NCBI GenBank assembly: GCA_023142805.1
Contig: JAGLIU010000181.1
Coordinates: 1 to 15,946 of the forward strand
Source: Candidatus Omnitrophota bacterium
GTDB taxonomy: Bacteria; Omnitrophota; Gorgyraeia; Tantalellales; Tantalellaceae
DNA length: 15,946 nt
Direction of reading: 5' to 3'
Within the stretch, counting starts at the first letter, position 1. The number at the start of each line of letters is the position of its first letter. Shown here piece after piece: positions 7,312-14,019 of the stretch. Made by a program: the position numbers and the translations under genes. Under the pieces are notes generated by a model. It did not search any database. It saw only the letters and a list, made by a program, of their open reading frames with translations, and had not been told where the DNA came from.

Positions 7312-8675
7312 GAGAACAGGACCCCAAACAGAGAATAAAGAATTTTAATGAAGTGCCATATGGGTATAACAAAGAAGAAGCTATGGCTGAAGCCGCAAGA
7401 TGTCTTCAATGCAAGACACAGCCGTGTGTGCAAGGGTGCCCGGTAGAAATAGATATTCCCGGGTTTATTCTGGCGATAAAAGAAGAAAGGTTTTCCGACT
7501 CGATAAAGATCGTAAAAGCGACGAATAATCTACCGGCTGTATGCGGCAGAGTATGTCCCCAAGAAGACCAGTGCGAGAAAGTATGTGTTCTTGAAAAGGC
7601 CGGGAAACCTATCAATATAGGGGCTCTTGAACGGTTTATATCGGATTGGGAAAGAGAGAACAGGTCTGAGGTGAATAAGGAAAATATCGCTGCCGGCGAA
7701 GCCGCCGCAAAAGTCGCGGTTATAGGTGCCGGTCCGGCGGGTCTTACATGTGCTTCTGATTTGAACAAAATGGGGTATAAAGTAACGATTTTCGAAGCTT
7801 TACATAAACCCGGAGGAGTTCTCGCGTACGGCATTCCTGAATTCAGGCTTCCTAAAAATATAGTTACGGATGAAGTCGATGAGATAGAGGCGTCAGGTGT
7901 TGAGCTGAAAAACAACTATATAATAGGTAAGATAAAGAAGATTGAAGACCTGAGAGAAGACGGATATAAAGCGTTTTTCATCGCTTCAGGCGCGGGGTTA
8001 CCGTATTTTATGAATATACCGGGAGAGAACCTTAACGGAGTATATTCAGCTAATGAATTTCTCACACGAGTTAACCTTATGAAAGCATATCTATTTCCCC
8101 GGTATGATACACCCATAAACGTGGGGAAAAAAGTTGCTGTGGTTGGTGCCGGTAATGTGGCGATGGATTCAGCCAGATCAGCTTTGCGATTGGGCGCTGA
8201 GAAAGTAAGCATAGTTTACAGGCGTACCGAACAGGAAATGCCGGCCAGGATAGACGAGATACATCACGCGCAAGAAGAAGGTATAGAGTTTCATCTTTTA
8301 ACGAGTCCTGTTCAGATCTCGGGAGATGAAACCGGGGAAGTTACAAAGCTTGTGTGTTTAAAGAACAAACTTGGCGAGCCCGATTCAAGCGGGAGAAGAC
8401 GTCCGATCTCGATCGAGGGTTCTGAATTTGAAATGGAAATGGATACGGTTATAATAGCTATCGGAAATGGGCCGAATCCGGTACTTTTAGAGACAATAGA
8501 CGGTTTAAAATTGAACAAATGGGGAAATATAGAAGCAAATGAAGAAAACTGTGAGACAAGTATTGAGGATATATTTGCCGGTGGTGATATCGTGACAGGA
8601 GCCGCGACTGTTATAGCCGCGATGGGGGCGGGAAAACACGCGGCTAGGTCGATTGATAAGTTTCTTAAAAGTTAA
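7308..8675 (+). CDS. nfnB: NfnB / GltA-type NADPH-binding flavoprotein with two Fe-S motifs
   Basis: Large subunit of the Nfn complex, which couples NADH, NADPH and ferredoxin by flavin-based bifurcation in the cytoplasm; homologous to the small subunit of NADPH-dependent glutamate synthase. It has 455 residues. The N-terminal cysteines C32, C35, C40, C44 and C79, C83, C89, C93 form two Fe-S binding sets. The FAD motif is G-A-G-P-A-G (140-145), the NADPH motif G-A-G-N-V-A (280-285), followed by Y-R-R-T-E-Q-E-M-P-A-R, and the C-terminal A-G-G-D-I-V-T-G-A closes the FAD site. ATG 7308 overlaps the nfnA TGA, so translation is probably coupled; the amber codon in nfnA could lower NfnB as well. 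The M-R-E-Q-D-P start is the family norm. The NfnA-like neighbour favours Nfn over glutamate synthase. Confidence 0.9.
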   Translation: MREQDPKQRIKNFNEVPYGYNKEEAMAEAARCLQCKTQPCVQGCPVEIDIPGFILAIKEERFSDSIKIVKATNNLPAVCGRVCPQEDQCEKVCVLEKAGKPINIGALERFISDWERENRSEVNKENIAAGEAAAKVAVIGAGPAGLTCASDLNKMGYKVTIFEALHKPGGVLAYGIPEFRLPKNIVTDEVDEIEASGVELKNNYIIGKIKKIEDLREDGYKAFFIASGAGLPYFMNIPGENLNGVYSANEFLTRVNLMKAYLFPRYDTPINVGKKVAVVGAGNVAMDSARSALRLGAEKVSIVYRRTEQEMPARIDEIHHAQEEGIEFHLLTSPVQISGDETGEVTKLVCLKNKLGEPDSSGRRRPISIEGSEFEMEMDTVIIAIGNGPNPVLLETIDGLKLNKWGNIEANEENCETSIEDIFAGGDIVTGAATVIAAMGAGKHAARSIDKFLKS

Positions 8676-8820
8676 AAAGTTTAAAAATTCAAAGGTCCAA
8701 AATCTAAGCGTAATTTAAATTTTTTAACCAAAAATAGAAAATGAGAGAAAGAAGCGTATATTGGAAAAATGGAGATTGAAACAAAATTTTTTTGGAATTT
8801 AAAATTATTTAATAATTCTA

Positions 8821-8848
8821 TTGACAAACACGGGAAATAGTTTATAAT
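8821..8848 (+). promoter_or_regulatory. Near-consensus promoter of the cold-shock gene
   Basis: Exact TTGACA (8821-8826) and exact TATAAT (8843-8848) with a 16-base spacer, preceded by an A/T-rich tract (about 8780-8818) that could act as an UP element. Transcription should start near 8855, giving a leader of about 105 bases. Confidence 0.88.
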
Positions 8849-8854
8849 TCCATA

Positions 8855-8960
8855 TTGAAGTGGTAAACAGGGAGTAGAAGTTTCAAGCCATAGTTTTAGA
8901 TATGTATCATTTTGTGGCGCCTGTTTACTGTAATTTTATCGTTACAAGGAGGTAGAGGTA
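8855..8960 (+). promoter_or_regulatory. Structured 5' leader of csp
   Basis: GTAAACAGG (8863-8871) pairs perfectly with CCTGTTTAC (8920-8928), extended by two G-U pairs. An inner helix GCCA (8887-8890) with TGGC (8915-8918) is possible. The enclosed loop holds GTTTCAAGC-C-ATAGTTT (8880-8896), shared with the first helicase leader. The strong ribosome-binding site AAGGAGGT (8946-8953) lies outside the stem, seven bases before ATG. Long folded leaders that change shape with temperature are known for enteric cspA; a similar role here is inference. Confidence 0.6.
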
Positions 8961-9164
8961 ATGGCAACAGGAATAGTAAAATGGTTTAATGACTCAAAAG
9001 GTTATGGGTTTATTACACCGGATGATGGCAGTAAAGATTGTTTTGTTCACCACAATGCGGTACAGGGTGAAGGGTTCAAGTCTTTAGGCGAAGGACAAAA
9101 AGTCCAATTTGACGTTGAAGAAGGCGCCAAAGGCCCTCAGGCTGTAAACGTAATGAAGATATAA
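8961..9164 (+). CDS. csp: Cold-shock domain protein, CspA family
   Basis: Small single-stranded nucleic-acid-binding beta-barrel that acts as an RNA chaperone. The 67 residues are the standard length. RNP1 is K-G-Y-G-F-I (13-18) and RNP2 is F-V-H-H (28-31), where most relatives have F-V-H-F. The start M-A-T-G-I-V-K-W-F-N and the end A-V-N-V are typical. It is a single-gene transcript with its own near-consensus promoter, folded leader and strong terminator, which suggests high or inducible expression. Whether it is cold-induced or constitutive cannot be told from sequence. Confidence 0.97.
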   Translation: MATGIVKWFNDSKGYGFITPDDGSKDCFVHHNAVQGEGFKSLGEGQKVQFDVEEGAKGPQAVNVMKI

Positions 9165-9175
9165 AACGCAATCCG

Positions 9176-9217
9176 AAAAAAAAGGCCTGACAAGAGATTG
9201 TCAGGCCTTTTTTTTTA
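9176..9217 (+). terminator. Strong terminator after csp
   Basis: AGGCCTGACAA (9183-9193) pairs perfectly with TTGTCAGGCCT (9198-9208) over 11 bp with a GAGA tetraloop. An A-tract on the left and a T-run (from 9208) on the right make it a terminator usable in both directions. Confidence 0.95.
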
Positions 9218-9427
9218 ACAGAGAAGACAATGTATGTAGTTCATATTTTTTGTTCTAGTATTTTGTTATTGTGTTCATTTTTCAGGACACAATTCCCTCA
9301 AGTAATTGAAATTCGGCATATTCCCAAAATGATAATGTAACAGATCGTGTGTATTTTCAAAAGTACCATTGTGTCTTTGGTCGGCAGAAAAAGGCTAGAG
9401 GCAAAAAGATAGGAAGGCCCTCAACAC

Positions 9428-9540
9428 TGTCATTCCGAGCGAAGTGACGAGCGGTAGCGAGGAACAAAGTCGAGGAATCTGGAGTACTTAAGATCTCTCG
9501 ATTCGTTCGTCGTTTCACTCCTCATTCACTCGAGATGACA
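9428..9540. repeat. Imperfect palindromic dispersed element (113 bp)
   Basis: The ends TGTCATTCCGAG (9428-9439) and CTCGAGATGACA (9529-9540) are imperfect inverted repeats, and the interior has partly complementary arms, so the whole could fold into a long hairpin. The motif TGTCATTCCGAGCGAAG with GAGGAATCT is one I know as a widespread intergenic repeat in many bacterial genomes. It encodes no protein, so it is a REP- or MITE-like element rather than an insertion sequence. Confidence 0.6.
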
Positions 9541-9549
9541 AGGAAGTAA

Positions 9550-9591
9550 AAAGGCTAAGGGCTAAAGGCTAGGGGCTAAAGGATTAAGGGC
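9550..9591. repeat. Degenerate tandem repeats of a GGCTAAA-like unit
   Basis: Five or six imperfect 7-8 base units such as AAGGCTA, AGGGCTAA, AGGCTAG and GGGCTAA run head to tail. It is low-complexity intergenic sequence. Confidence 0.6.
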
Positions 9592-9745
9592 CGAAAGTTG
9601 GAAGGCCAGAGGCAAAATGATAGGAAGGCCCTCAATACTGTTATTTTGAACGGAGCCATGGTTCATAGTTCAACGTAGGGGAAAAATATTGTTTTCGGTT
9701 GTGGGGTATGACAAAAGAGATCCTTTTGATCCTTATTTCATTAGA

Positions 9746-9867
9746 TCCCGGATATCCTGTCTTCGCCAGGATTCCGGGATGACGAGAGAGGGGAAAGTAG
9801 CCGCCAGGATTCCGGGATGACGAAAGAGGGGAAGTAATCGTTGGGATTTCGGGATGACGAAAGAGGG
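9746..9867. repeat. Three tandem degenerate copies of a GATTCCGGGATGACGA repeat
   Basis: GATTCCGGGATGACGA-type units begin near 9765, 9803 and 9840, a period of 37-38 bp, each followed by a purine-rich AAGAGGGG tract; the third has decayed. A leading CCCGG (9747-9751) with ATATCCTG forms a bulged hairpin with the first unit (CAGGAT-T-CCGGG). This type of CCGGGATGAC repeat is scattered through many bacterial genomes. It is not a CRISPR array: the units are tandem, divergent and lack spacers of constant length. Confidence 0.65.
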
Positions 9868-9894
9868 CGGGACACTACTTCTAAGAGCGCGTTA

Positions 9895-9923
9895 TTTACA
9901 ATCAAAGTACTAAGCGCTACAAT
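9895..9923 (+). promoter_or_regulatory. Promoter of the HI0933-family gene
   Basis: TTTACA (9895-9900), a 17-base spacer and TACAAT (9918-9923). Transcription would start close to 9930, leaving a leader of about 28 bases before ATG 9958; this argues against the ATG at 9937 as the start. Confidence 0.6.
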
Positions 9924-9957
9924 ATAATATAACAATATGAGTATAGAGAGGAAAAAA

Positions 9958-11184
9958 ATGATCGTAGTTATTGGCGGCGGGCCCGCCGGGATGATGGCGG
10001 CAATAGGTGCCGCTTCTGGTCAAAATGAAGTGACTCTTATTGAAAAAAATAAGCATCTTGGGAGAAAACTTCTTTTAACAGGCGGCGGTCGCTGCAACCT
10101 TACAAATATATGTGAACCGGAGGATTTAATTTATCACTTTTCTAAAACAGGAAGTTTTTTGAGGGACGCGATAAAAACTTTTGATAATAAAAGCCTTATA
10201 TCCTTTTTTGCCAAGAGAGGGTTAAAGATCAAGGTAGAAGAAAACGGAAGGGTTTTTCCTGTAACAGATAAAGCTTCGAGTGTTCTGGATCTACTTGAAG
10301 ATGAAATAAAGAAACTCAAAATAAAGGTTTTGTGTAATACGAGCGTTAAGCGGGTAATGGTAACCAAAAGTGTTGTTAAAAGTATTTTATGTGAGAACGG
10401 GACCATTTTTCAAGCGGATAAAGTTATTTTCGCTACCGGTGGGCTTTCTTATCAGGCAACGGGTTCAACCGGTGATGGGATCAGGATGGCTGAAAAACTG
10501 GGGCATACGATAGCGCCTTTAAAACCCGGGCTGGTAGCTTTAACTTTAGAAAACATTTTTTCTCATAAGTTAGAAGGGGTCTCTCTTAATGATGTCAAAC
10601 TTATTTTTAAAACCGATAAGAAGAAAATAGTGACAGAAAAGGGAAGTATAATTTTTACAAAAAACGGAATATCCGGACCTATATTACTTTCCTCTAGCGG
10701 GAAAGTGATTGATCGGCTTAACGCGGGCAAAAAGGTATTTCTAGAAATTGATATAATGTCTATGTTTGATCTAAAAGAGACAGAAGACATCTTGATAAAG
10801 AAAATATTAGAGTCTCCGGTGAAGGGGTTAAAGAATATTTTAAAAGAATTTGTTCCTATGCGATTTAGCGAGGTTCTTTTAGAGCTTTCTAAAATTCCTC
10901 AAGACAAAAAAGCTAACCAATTAACATTCAAAGAAAGAAAAGAGCTTATAACGCTTTTAAAAGGATTAAAGTTTAACGTCGCGAATACTGTTTCATTTGA
11001 AAAAGCTCAGATAACACGCGGCGGAGTATCCGTAAAAGAGATAGACCCAAAAACTATGGAATCAAAAAAGGAAAAAGGGATATATTTTGCCGGTGAAATG
11101 ATAGATATTGATGGGGATTGTGGTGGATTTAACTTACAAGCGGCATTTTCAACAGGGTATTTAGCCGGGATATCCGCCGGTTAA
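9958..11184 (+). CDS. FAD-dependent oxidoreductase, HI0933/YhiN (BaiN-like) family
   Basis: Two-dinucleotide-fold flavoprotein of a widespread family whose physiological reaction is mostly unknown; some members are annotated as BaiN-like reductases. The 408 residues match the family. The N-terminal FAD motif is G-G-G-P-A-G (6-11), followed by the family signature G-R-K-L-L-L-T-G-G-G-R-C-N-L-T-N (35-50). The C-terminus has G-I-Y-F-A-G-E-M-I-D-I-D-G-D-C-G-G-F-N-L-Q, the second signature. ATG 9958 is preferred over ATG 9937 because AGAGAGGA lies six bases before it and the protein then starts right at the FAD strand. It stands alone with its own promoter, after the repeat cluster, so context gives no hint about the substrate. 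Confidence 0.88.
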   Translation: MIVVIGGGPAGMMAAIGAASGQNEVTLIEKNKHLGRKLLLTGGGRCNLTNICEPEDLIYHFSKTGSFLRDAIKTFDNKSLISFFAKRGLKIKVEENGRVFPVTDKASSVLDLLEDEIKKLKIKVLCNTSVKRVMVTKSVVKSILCENGTIFQADKVIFATGGLSYQATGSTGDGIRMAEKLGHTIAPLKPGLVALTLENIFSHKLEGVSLNDVKLIFKTDKKKIVTEKGSIIFTKNGISGPILLSSSGKVIDRLNAGKKVFLEIDIMSMFDLKETEDILIKKILESPVKGLKNILKEFVPMRFSEVLLELSKIPQDKKANQLTFKERKELITLLKGLKFNVANTVSFEKAQITRGGVSVKEIDPKTMESKKEKGIYFAGEMIDIDGDCGGFNLQAAFSTGYLAGISAG

Positions 11185-11205
11185 GCAAGCTTGGATCTTA
11201 CACGG

Positions 11206-11265
11206 GAAAAATTACAGGAATAATTTTTCTTGTTGTGAGAATCTACTATATAGGGATATTCCTGT
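11206..11265. terminator. Hairpins between convergent genes
   Basis: GAAAAATTA (11206-11214) pairs perfectly with TAATTTTTC (11221-11229), a terminator-like AT-rich hairpin for the + strand gene. An alternative 9-bp pairing, ACAGGAATA (11214-11222) with TATTCCTGT (11257-11265), excludes the first. Either could end transcription between the convergent genes. Confidence 0.45.
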
Positions 11266-11307
11266 GGAGTATAACCGATAAAAGATGGATACAGGCCACA
11301 TAGCCGT

Positions 11308-12873
11308 TTATTTCTTAGCTTTTTGAATCACCAAATTGGATCTTTTTTTACCTTTTTTAAAAGAAGCTAATACGGTTTCAGCTTCATTAAATGGCAACGT
11401 AATAAAAGAAAATTTGTCTAAAATTTTAATATCTTCAACTTCCCGGCCATTAATATTAGTTTTTTCTTTAATAAAATTGATTAATTTTTTGCGTGTCAAT
11501 CCGTCTTTCTTTCCTTGTGTTACAAACAAACGGGTCGTACCTTTAGAGTCTACAACTCTTTCATTTATATTAGAATAACCCTTGGAGTCTAATTCTTTTT
11601 TAAAAGAGTGCTGCAAAAGAGCCGCCAAGACATTTTCGGGGGTATTTTGCGCTAAAAGATCTCTTGAAAGATCCATGTACTTATCGCTAATTCCTGACTT
11701 GATCGCGTTATCCAGATATGATCTTATTCTTAGTTTTTTTGTGTTAATGACATCTTTTACTTTGGGTAGTTTTGCTTTTCTGATGTCTGTTTTAGCGACC
11801 CTGATGATATATTGCAGTTTTTTGTATTCTGATGAGGTTATAAACGTTATCGCGATCCCTTCTTTACCGGCTCTACCGGTGCGACCGATCCTGTGAACGT
11901 ATGCTTCCGGTCCGTGTGGAAGAGAGTAATTGATCACGTGTGTAAGATCCTGTACATCTATTCCTCTTGCGGCCACATCTGTCGCTACAAGGATATTTAT
12001 TACTCTTTTTTTGAATTTATTAAGGATCCTTTCCCTGTGGGATTGAGACATATCACCATGTAACCCCTCCGCGTCATATCCCCGATCCATAAGGTGGTTG
12101 CTTATGGTATCTACATCCACTTTTGTTCTGCAAAATACCAAACTATAGAAGTTGTCTTCAATATCAATTATTCTGCAAAGGGCTTCAAACCTATCTGATT
12201 TGGAAACTTCGAAATAAATCTGATCTGTCCGACTATTTGTCAAGTTTCCCTTAGATCCTTTAAATACATCATAATTGCCCATATATTTTTTCGCGATCTT
12301 TAATATTTCATTCGGCATAGTGGCGGAAAATAATAACGTACGTTTTTCTTTATTTGTATGTTCTAAGATCGCGTTAATTTCTTCCTGAAAGCCCATATTT
12401 AACATCTCGTCGGCCTCATCTAAAACTAGATAAGATACCTTACTCAGTTTTAGAGTCTTTCTTCTTATGTGATCAAGCACTCTACCGGGTGTTCCTACAA
12501 CAATATCGACCCCTTTACGTAAACGCCTAAACTGAAGATCTATTGATTGTCCTCCGTAGATCGGCGCGATACTTAATTTTTTCTTTCCTTTTAAGGAATT
12601 TATCTCTTCAGCTACCTGAATAGCCAACTCTCTGGTTGGAGTTAGGACTAAGACTTGAACAAAGTCATTTTTTTCGGGTAAAAGTTCAAGTATCGGAAGA
12701 CCAAAAGCCGCGGTTTTTCCCGTACCTGTCTGAGCCTGACCAATAAGATCTTTGGTTTCGCCAAGTATTTTTGGAATGATCTTTTCTTGTATTGAGGTTG
12801 GAACTTCAAACCCCTTTTGTTGTAACACTTTTAATGTTTCTTGGGATAATCCCAAGCCTTCAAACGATCCCAT
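11308..12873 (-). CDS. DEAD-box RNA helicase, CsdA/DeaD type with DbpA-like RNA-binding domain
   Basis: ATP-dependent RNA helicase for ribosome assembly and mRNA remodelling; members of this type are often cold-induced. The 521 residues include the core motifs P-T-S-I-Q (25-29), A-Q-T-G-T-G-K-T (47-54), D-E-A-D (152-155), S-A-T (183-185), A-R-G-I-D-V (302-307) and H-R-I-G-R-T-G-R (327-334). After a helical linker, residues about 447-520 look like the DbpA RNA-binding domain (it includes V-T-Q-G-K-K-D-G-L-T), which places it on structured rRNA. AAAGGAGT lies just before the ATG. It differs from the shorter helicase at 3465-4709, so the two are paralogues with different tails, not a recent duplication. 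Confidence 0.93.
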   Translation of the reverse strand: MGSFEGLGLSQETLKVLQQKGFEVPTSIQEKIIPKILGETKDLIGQAQTGTGKTAAFGLPILELLPEKNDFVQVLVLTPTRELAIQVAEEINSLKGKKKLSIAPIYGGQSIDLQFRRLRKGVDIVVGTPGRVLDHIRRKTLKLSKVSYLVLDEADEMLNMGFQEEINAILEHTNKEKRTLLFSATMPNEILKIAKKYMGNYDVFKGSKGNLTNSRTDQIYFEVSKSDRFEALCRIIDIEDNFYSLVFCRTKVDVDTISNHLMDRGYDAEGLHGDMSQSHRERILNKFKKRVINILVATDVAARGIDVQDLTHVINYSLPHGPEAYVHRIGRTGRAGKEGIAITFITSSEYKKLQYIIRVAKTDIRKAKLPKVKDVINTKKLRIRSYLDNAIKSGISDKYMDLSRDLLAQNTPENVLAALLQHSFKKELDSKGYSNINERVVDSKGTTRLFVTQGKKDGLTRKKLINFIKEKTNINGREVEDIKILDKFSFITLPFNEAETVLASFKKGKKRSNLVIQKAKK

Positions 12874-12955
12874 GTTAACTCCTTTGTCTTTGGATTGTAA
12901 AAATTACTGTATTATCTGGTAACGGAAGATGATACTTTTATACGATCAACGTAAT

Positions 12956-12994
12956 GTTATCACTACATTATAACAGTTATCACTACGCAAACAA
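12956..12994 (-). promoter_or_regulatory. Helicase promoter with two 11-bp direct repeats around the -10 box
   Basis: On the - strand, TTGTTT (12994-12989), a 16-base spacer and TATAAT (12972-12967) form the promoter. GTAGTGATAAC occurs twice on that strand, at 12986-12976 inside the spacer and at 12966-12956 just after the -10 box. The repeats are identical and start exactly 20 bp apart, about two helical turns. This looks like a tandem binding site for a repressor. Confidence 0.65.
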
Positions 12995-13093
12995 CATATT
13001 TAAGACACAAAACACGGGAAATAAGGTTCATAGGGGTGTTTGTTAGTAGGAAAAGGGTTGTGTGAGAGGTAAAGTATCAGGGTAAAATAAGCT

Positions 13094-13193
13094 AAACCTT
13101 CAAGGTTTGTCCTGTACGGGGTTTATCCAGGAACTGTCCGGAAAATAAGTTTATCCTGATGGGACAAGAAGCATCTTATGGAGTTGAAGGTTT
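13094..13193. repeat. Nested inverted repeats between the response-regulator and helicase genes
   Basis: An outer pair AAACCTTCAA (13094-13103) with TTGAAGGTTT (13184-13193) encloses TTGTCC (13107-13112) with GGACAA (13162-13167). The left arm is itself a palindrome, AAACCTTCAAGGTTT (13094-13108). Inside are two similar pieces, GTTTATCCAGGA and GTTTATCCTGA. No clear T-run on either strand makes it a typical terminator. It could be a small non-coding mobile-type element, or the 3' end structure of the sigma operon on the - strand. The rest of 12995-13218 holds nothing recognised. Confidence 0.5.
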
Positions 13194-13218
13194 GGTTTTT
13201 AGGCATATTTATAAAAGT

Positions 13219-14007
13219 TTACTCTGTATCAGACATTTTTGAGGATACAACCAGATCTAGATATAAGAAATCGAAGGGTTTCAAGACATATCCGGAAGCC
13301 CCCAGTTCTAAAGCTTTTTGGACGTTTTCGTCAGCCTGTTCTCCTGTGACCATTATTACGCAGAGACTTGGATCGATCTCTAAGAGTTTTTTTAATGTGG
13401 TTATACCGTCCATTTCCGGCATTTGAATATCAAGGAGTACGACGGAAAATTTTTCGCCCGTTGCCACTAATTCCACAGCTTTTTTTCCGTTTTCGGCTTG
13501 CTGAAGGCCATAGCCCTTTGTCTTGAAAAATTTGATCAATATGTGACGAATACTTTCTTCGTCATCAACTATAAGGATGGACTTTTCAGCTTTTTCTTTA
13601 GGTAAAGGTTGTGATCCTTCCGCCGATATTTTCCGTTCGGTACTTGCGGGCGAAGCGGTATTTTCATTTATTTTTCTGAGCAAGATAGCAATATCAATAT
13701 CTTTAGGAAGAACTTCAGTAGCTCCCGCGGCGAGAGCCTGTTCTTTTATTCCAAGTGTAACAGATTCCGTATATATTATGACAGGCAGAGATTTGTTATG
13801 TGCTCGAATCTTTTTTAATATCGAAAGTCCGGATCCATCAATAAGAAATAGATCCAGTAAGATAAGATCAAACGGTTCCCGGAAGAGTATATCCAATGCC
13901 TGCTCAGCGCTAGGCATCGTGGTAACAGCGTACCCTTTTGATGTGAGGAACTTATGCAGCATCTCTCTTATTTGAATTTCATCATCGACGATCAGTATTT
14001 TAGCCAT
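13219..14007 (-). CDS. Response regulator with two receiver domains and no output domain
   Basis: Phospho-acceptor protein of a two-component or phosphorelay system. In its 262 residues, receiver 1 (about 1-115) has D8-D9, the phosphorylatable D52, T80 and K102. Receiver 2 (about 142-262) has D148-D149, D193, T221 and K243. Both are therefore complete and probably both active. They are joined by a Pro/Ser/Glu-rich linker (about 117-140). No DNA-binding, enzymatic or sigma-mimic domain is visible, so it must act through protein partners. AAGGAT lies eight bases before the ATG, and the gene starts 12 bases after the anti-sigma stop codon. This places it last in the operon and suggests that it passes a signal from the kinase to the sigma/anti-sigma pair (inference). 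Confidence 0.88.
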   Translation of the reverse strand: MAKILIVDDEIQIREMLHKFLTSKGYAVTTMPSAEQALDILFREPFDLILLDLFLIDGSGLSILKKIRAHNKSLPVIIYTESVTLGIKEQALAAGATEVLPKDIDIAILLRKINENTASPASTERKISAEGSQPLPKEKAEKSILIVDDEESIRHILIKFFKTKGYGLQQAENGKKAVELVATGEKFSVVLLDIQMPEMDGITTLKKLLEIDPSLCVIMVTGEQADENVQKALELGASGYVLKPFDFLYLDLVVSSKMSDTE

Positions 14008-14019
14008 ATTGTATTATCC

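Larger units (their letters stand above)
9391..9645. repeat. Pair of 44-bp direct repeats framing a dispersed repeat
   Basis: Copies at 9391-9434 and 9602-9645 match at 40 of 44 positions (both contain GATAGGAAGGCCCTCAA). The similarity continues weakly a few bases further right, so the second copy looks like the start of a truncated second copy of the palindromic element at 9428-9540. No reading frame with codon-like structure is present. Confidence 0.75.

Noticed and set aside
9765..9867. Three regularly spaced repeats resembling a small CRISPR array
   Set aside because: Units are tandem, diverge from one another, have purine-rich similar stretches instead of unique spacers, and no cas genes are nearby.
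9741..9935. Open frame on the - strand in the spacer before the HI0933-family gene
   Set aside because: It is made almost entirely of the tandem repeats, has repetitive residues and no ribosome-binding site.
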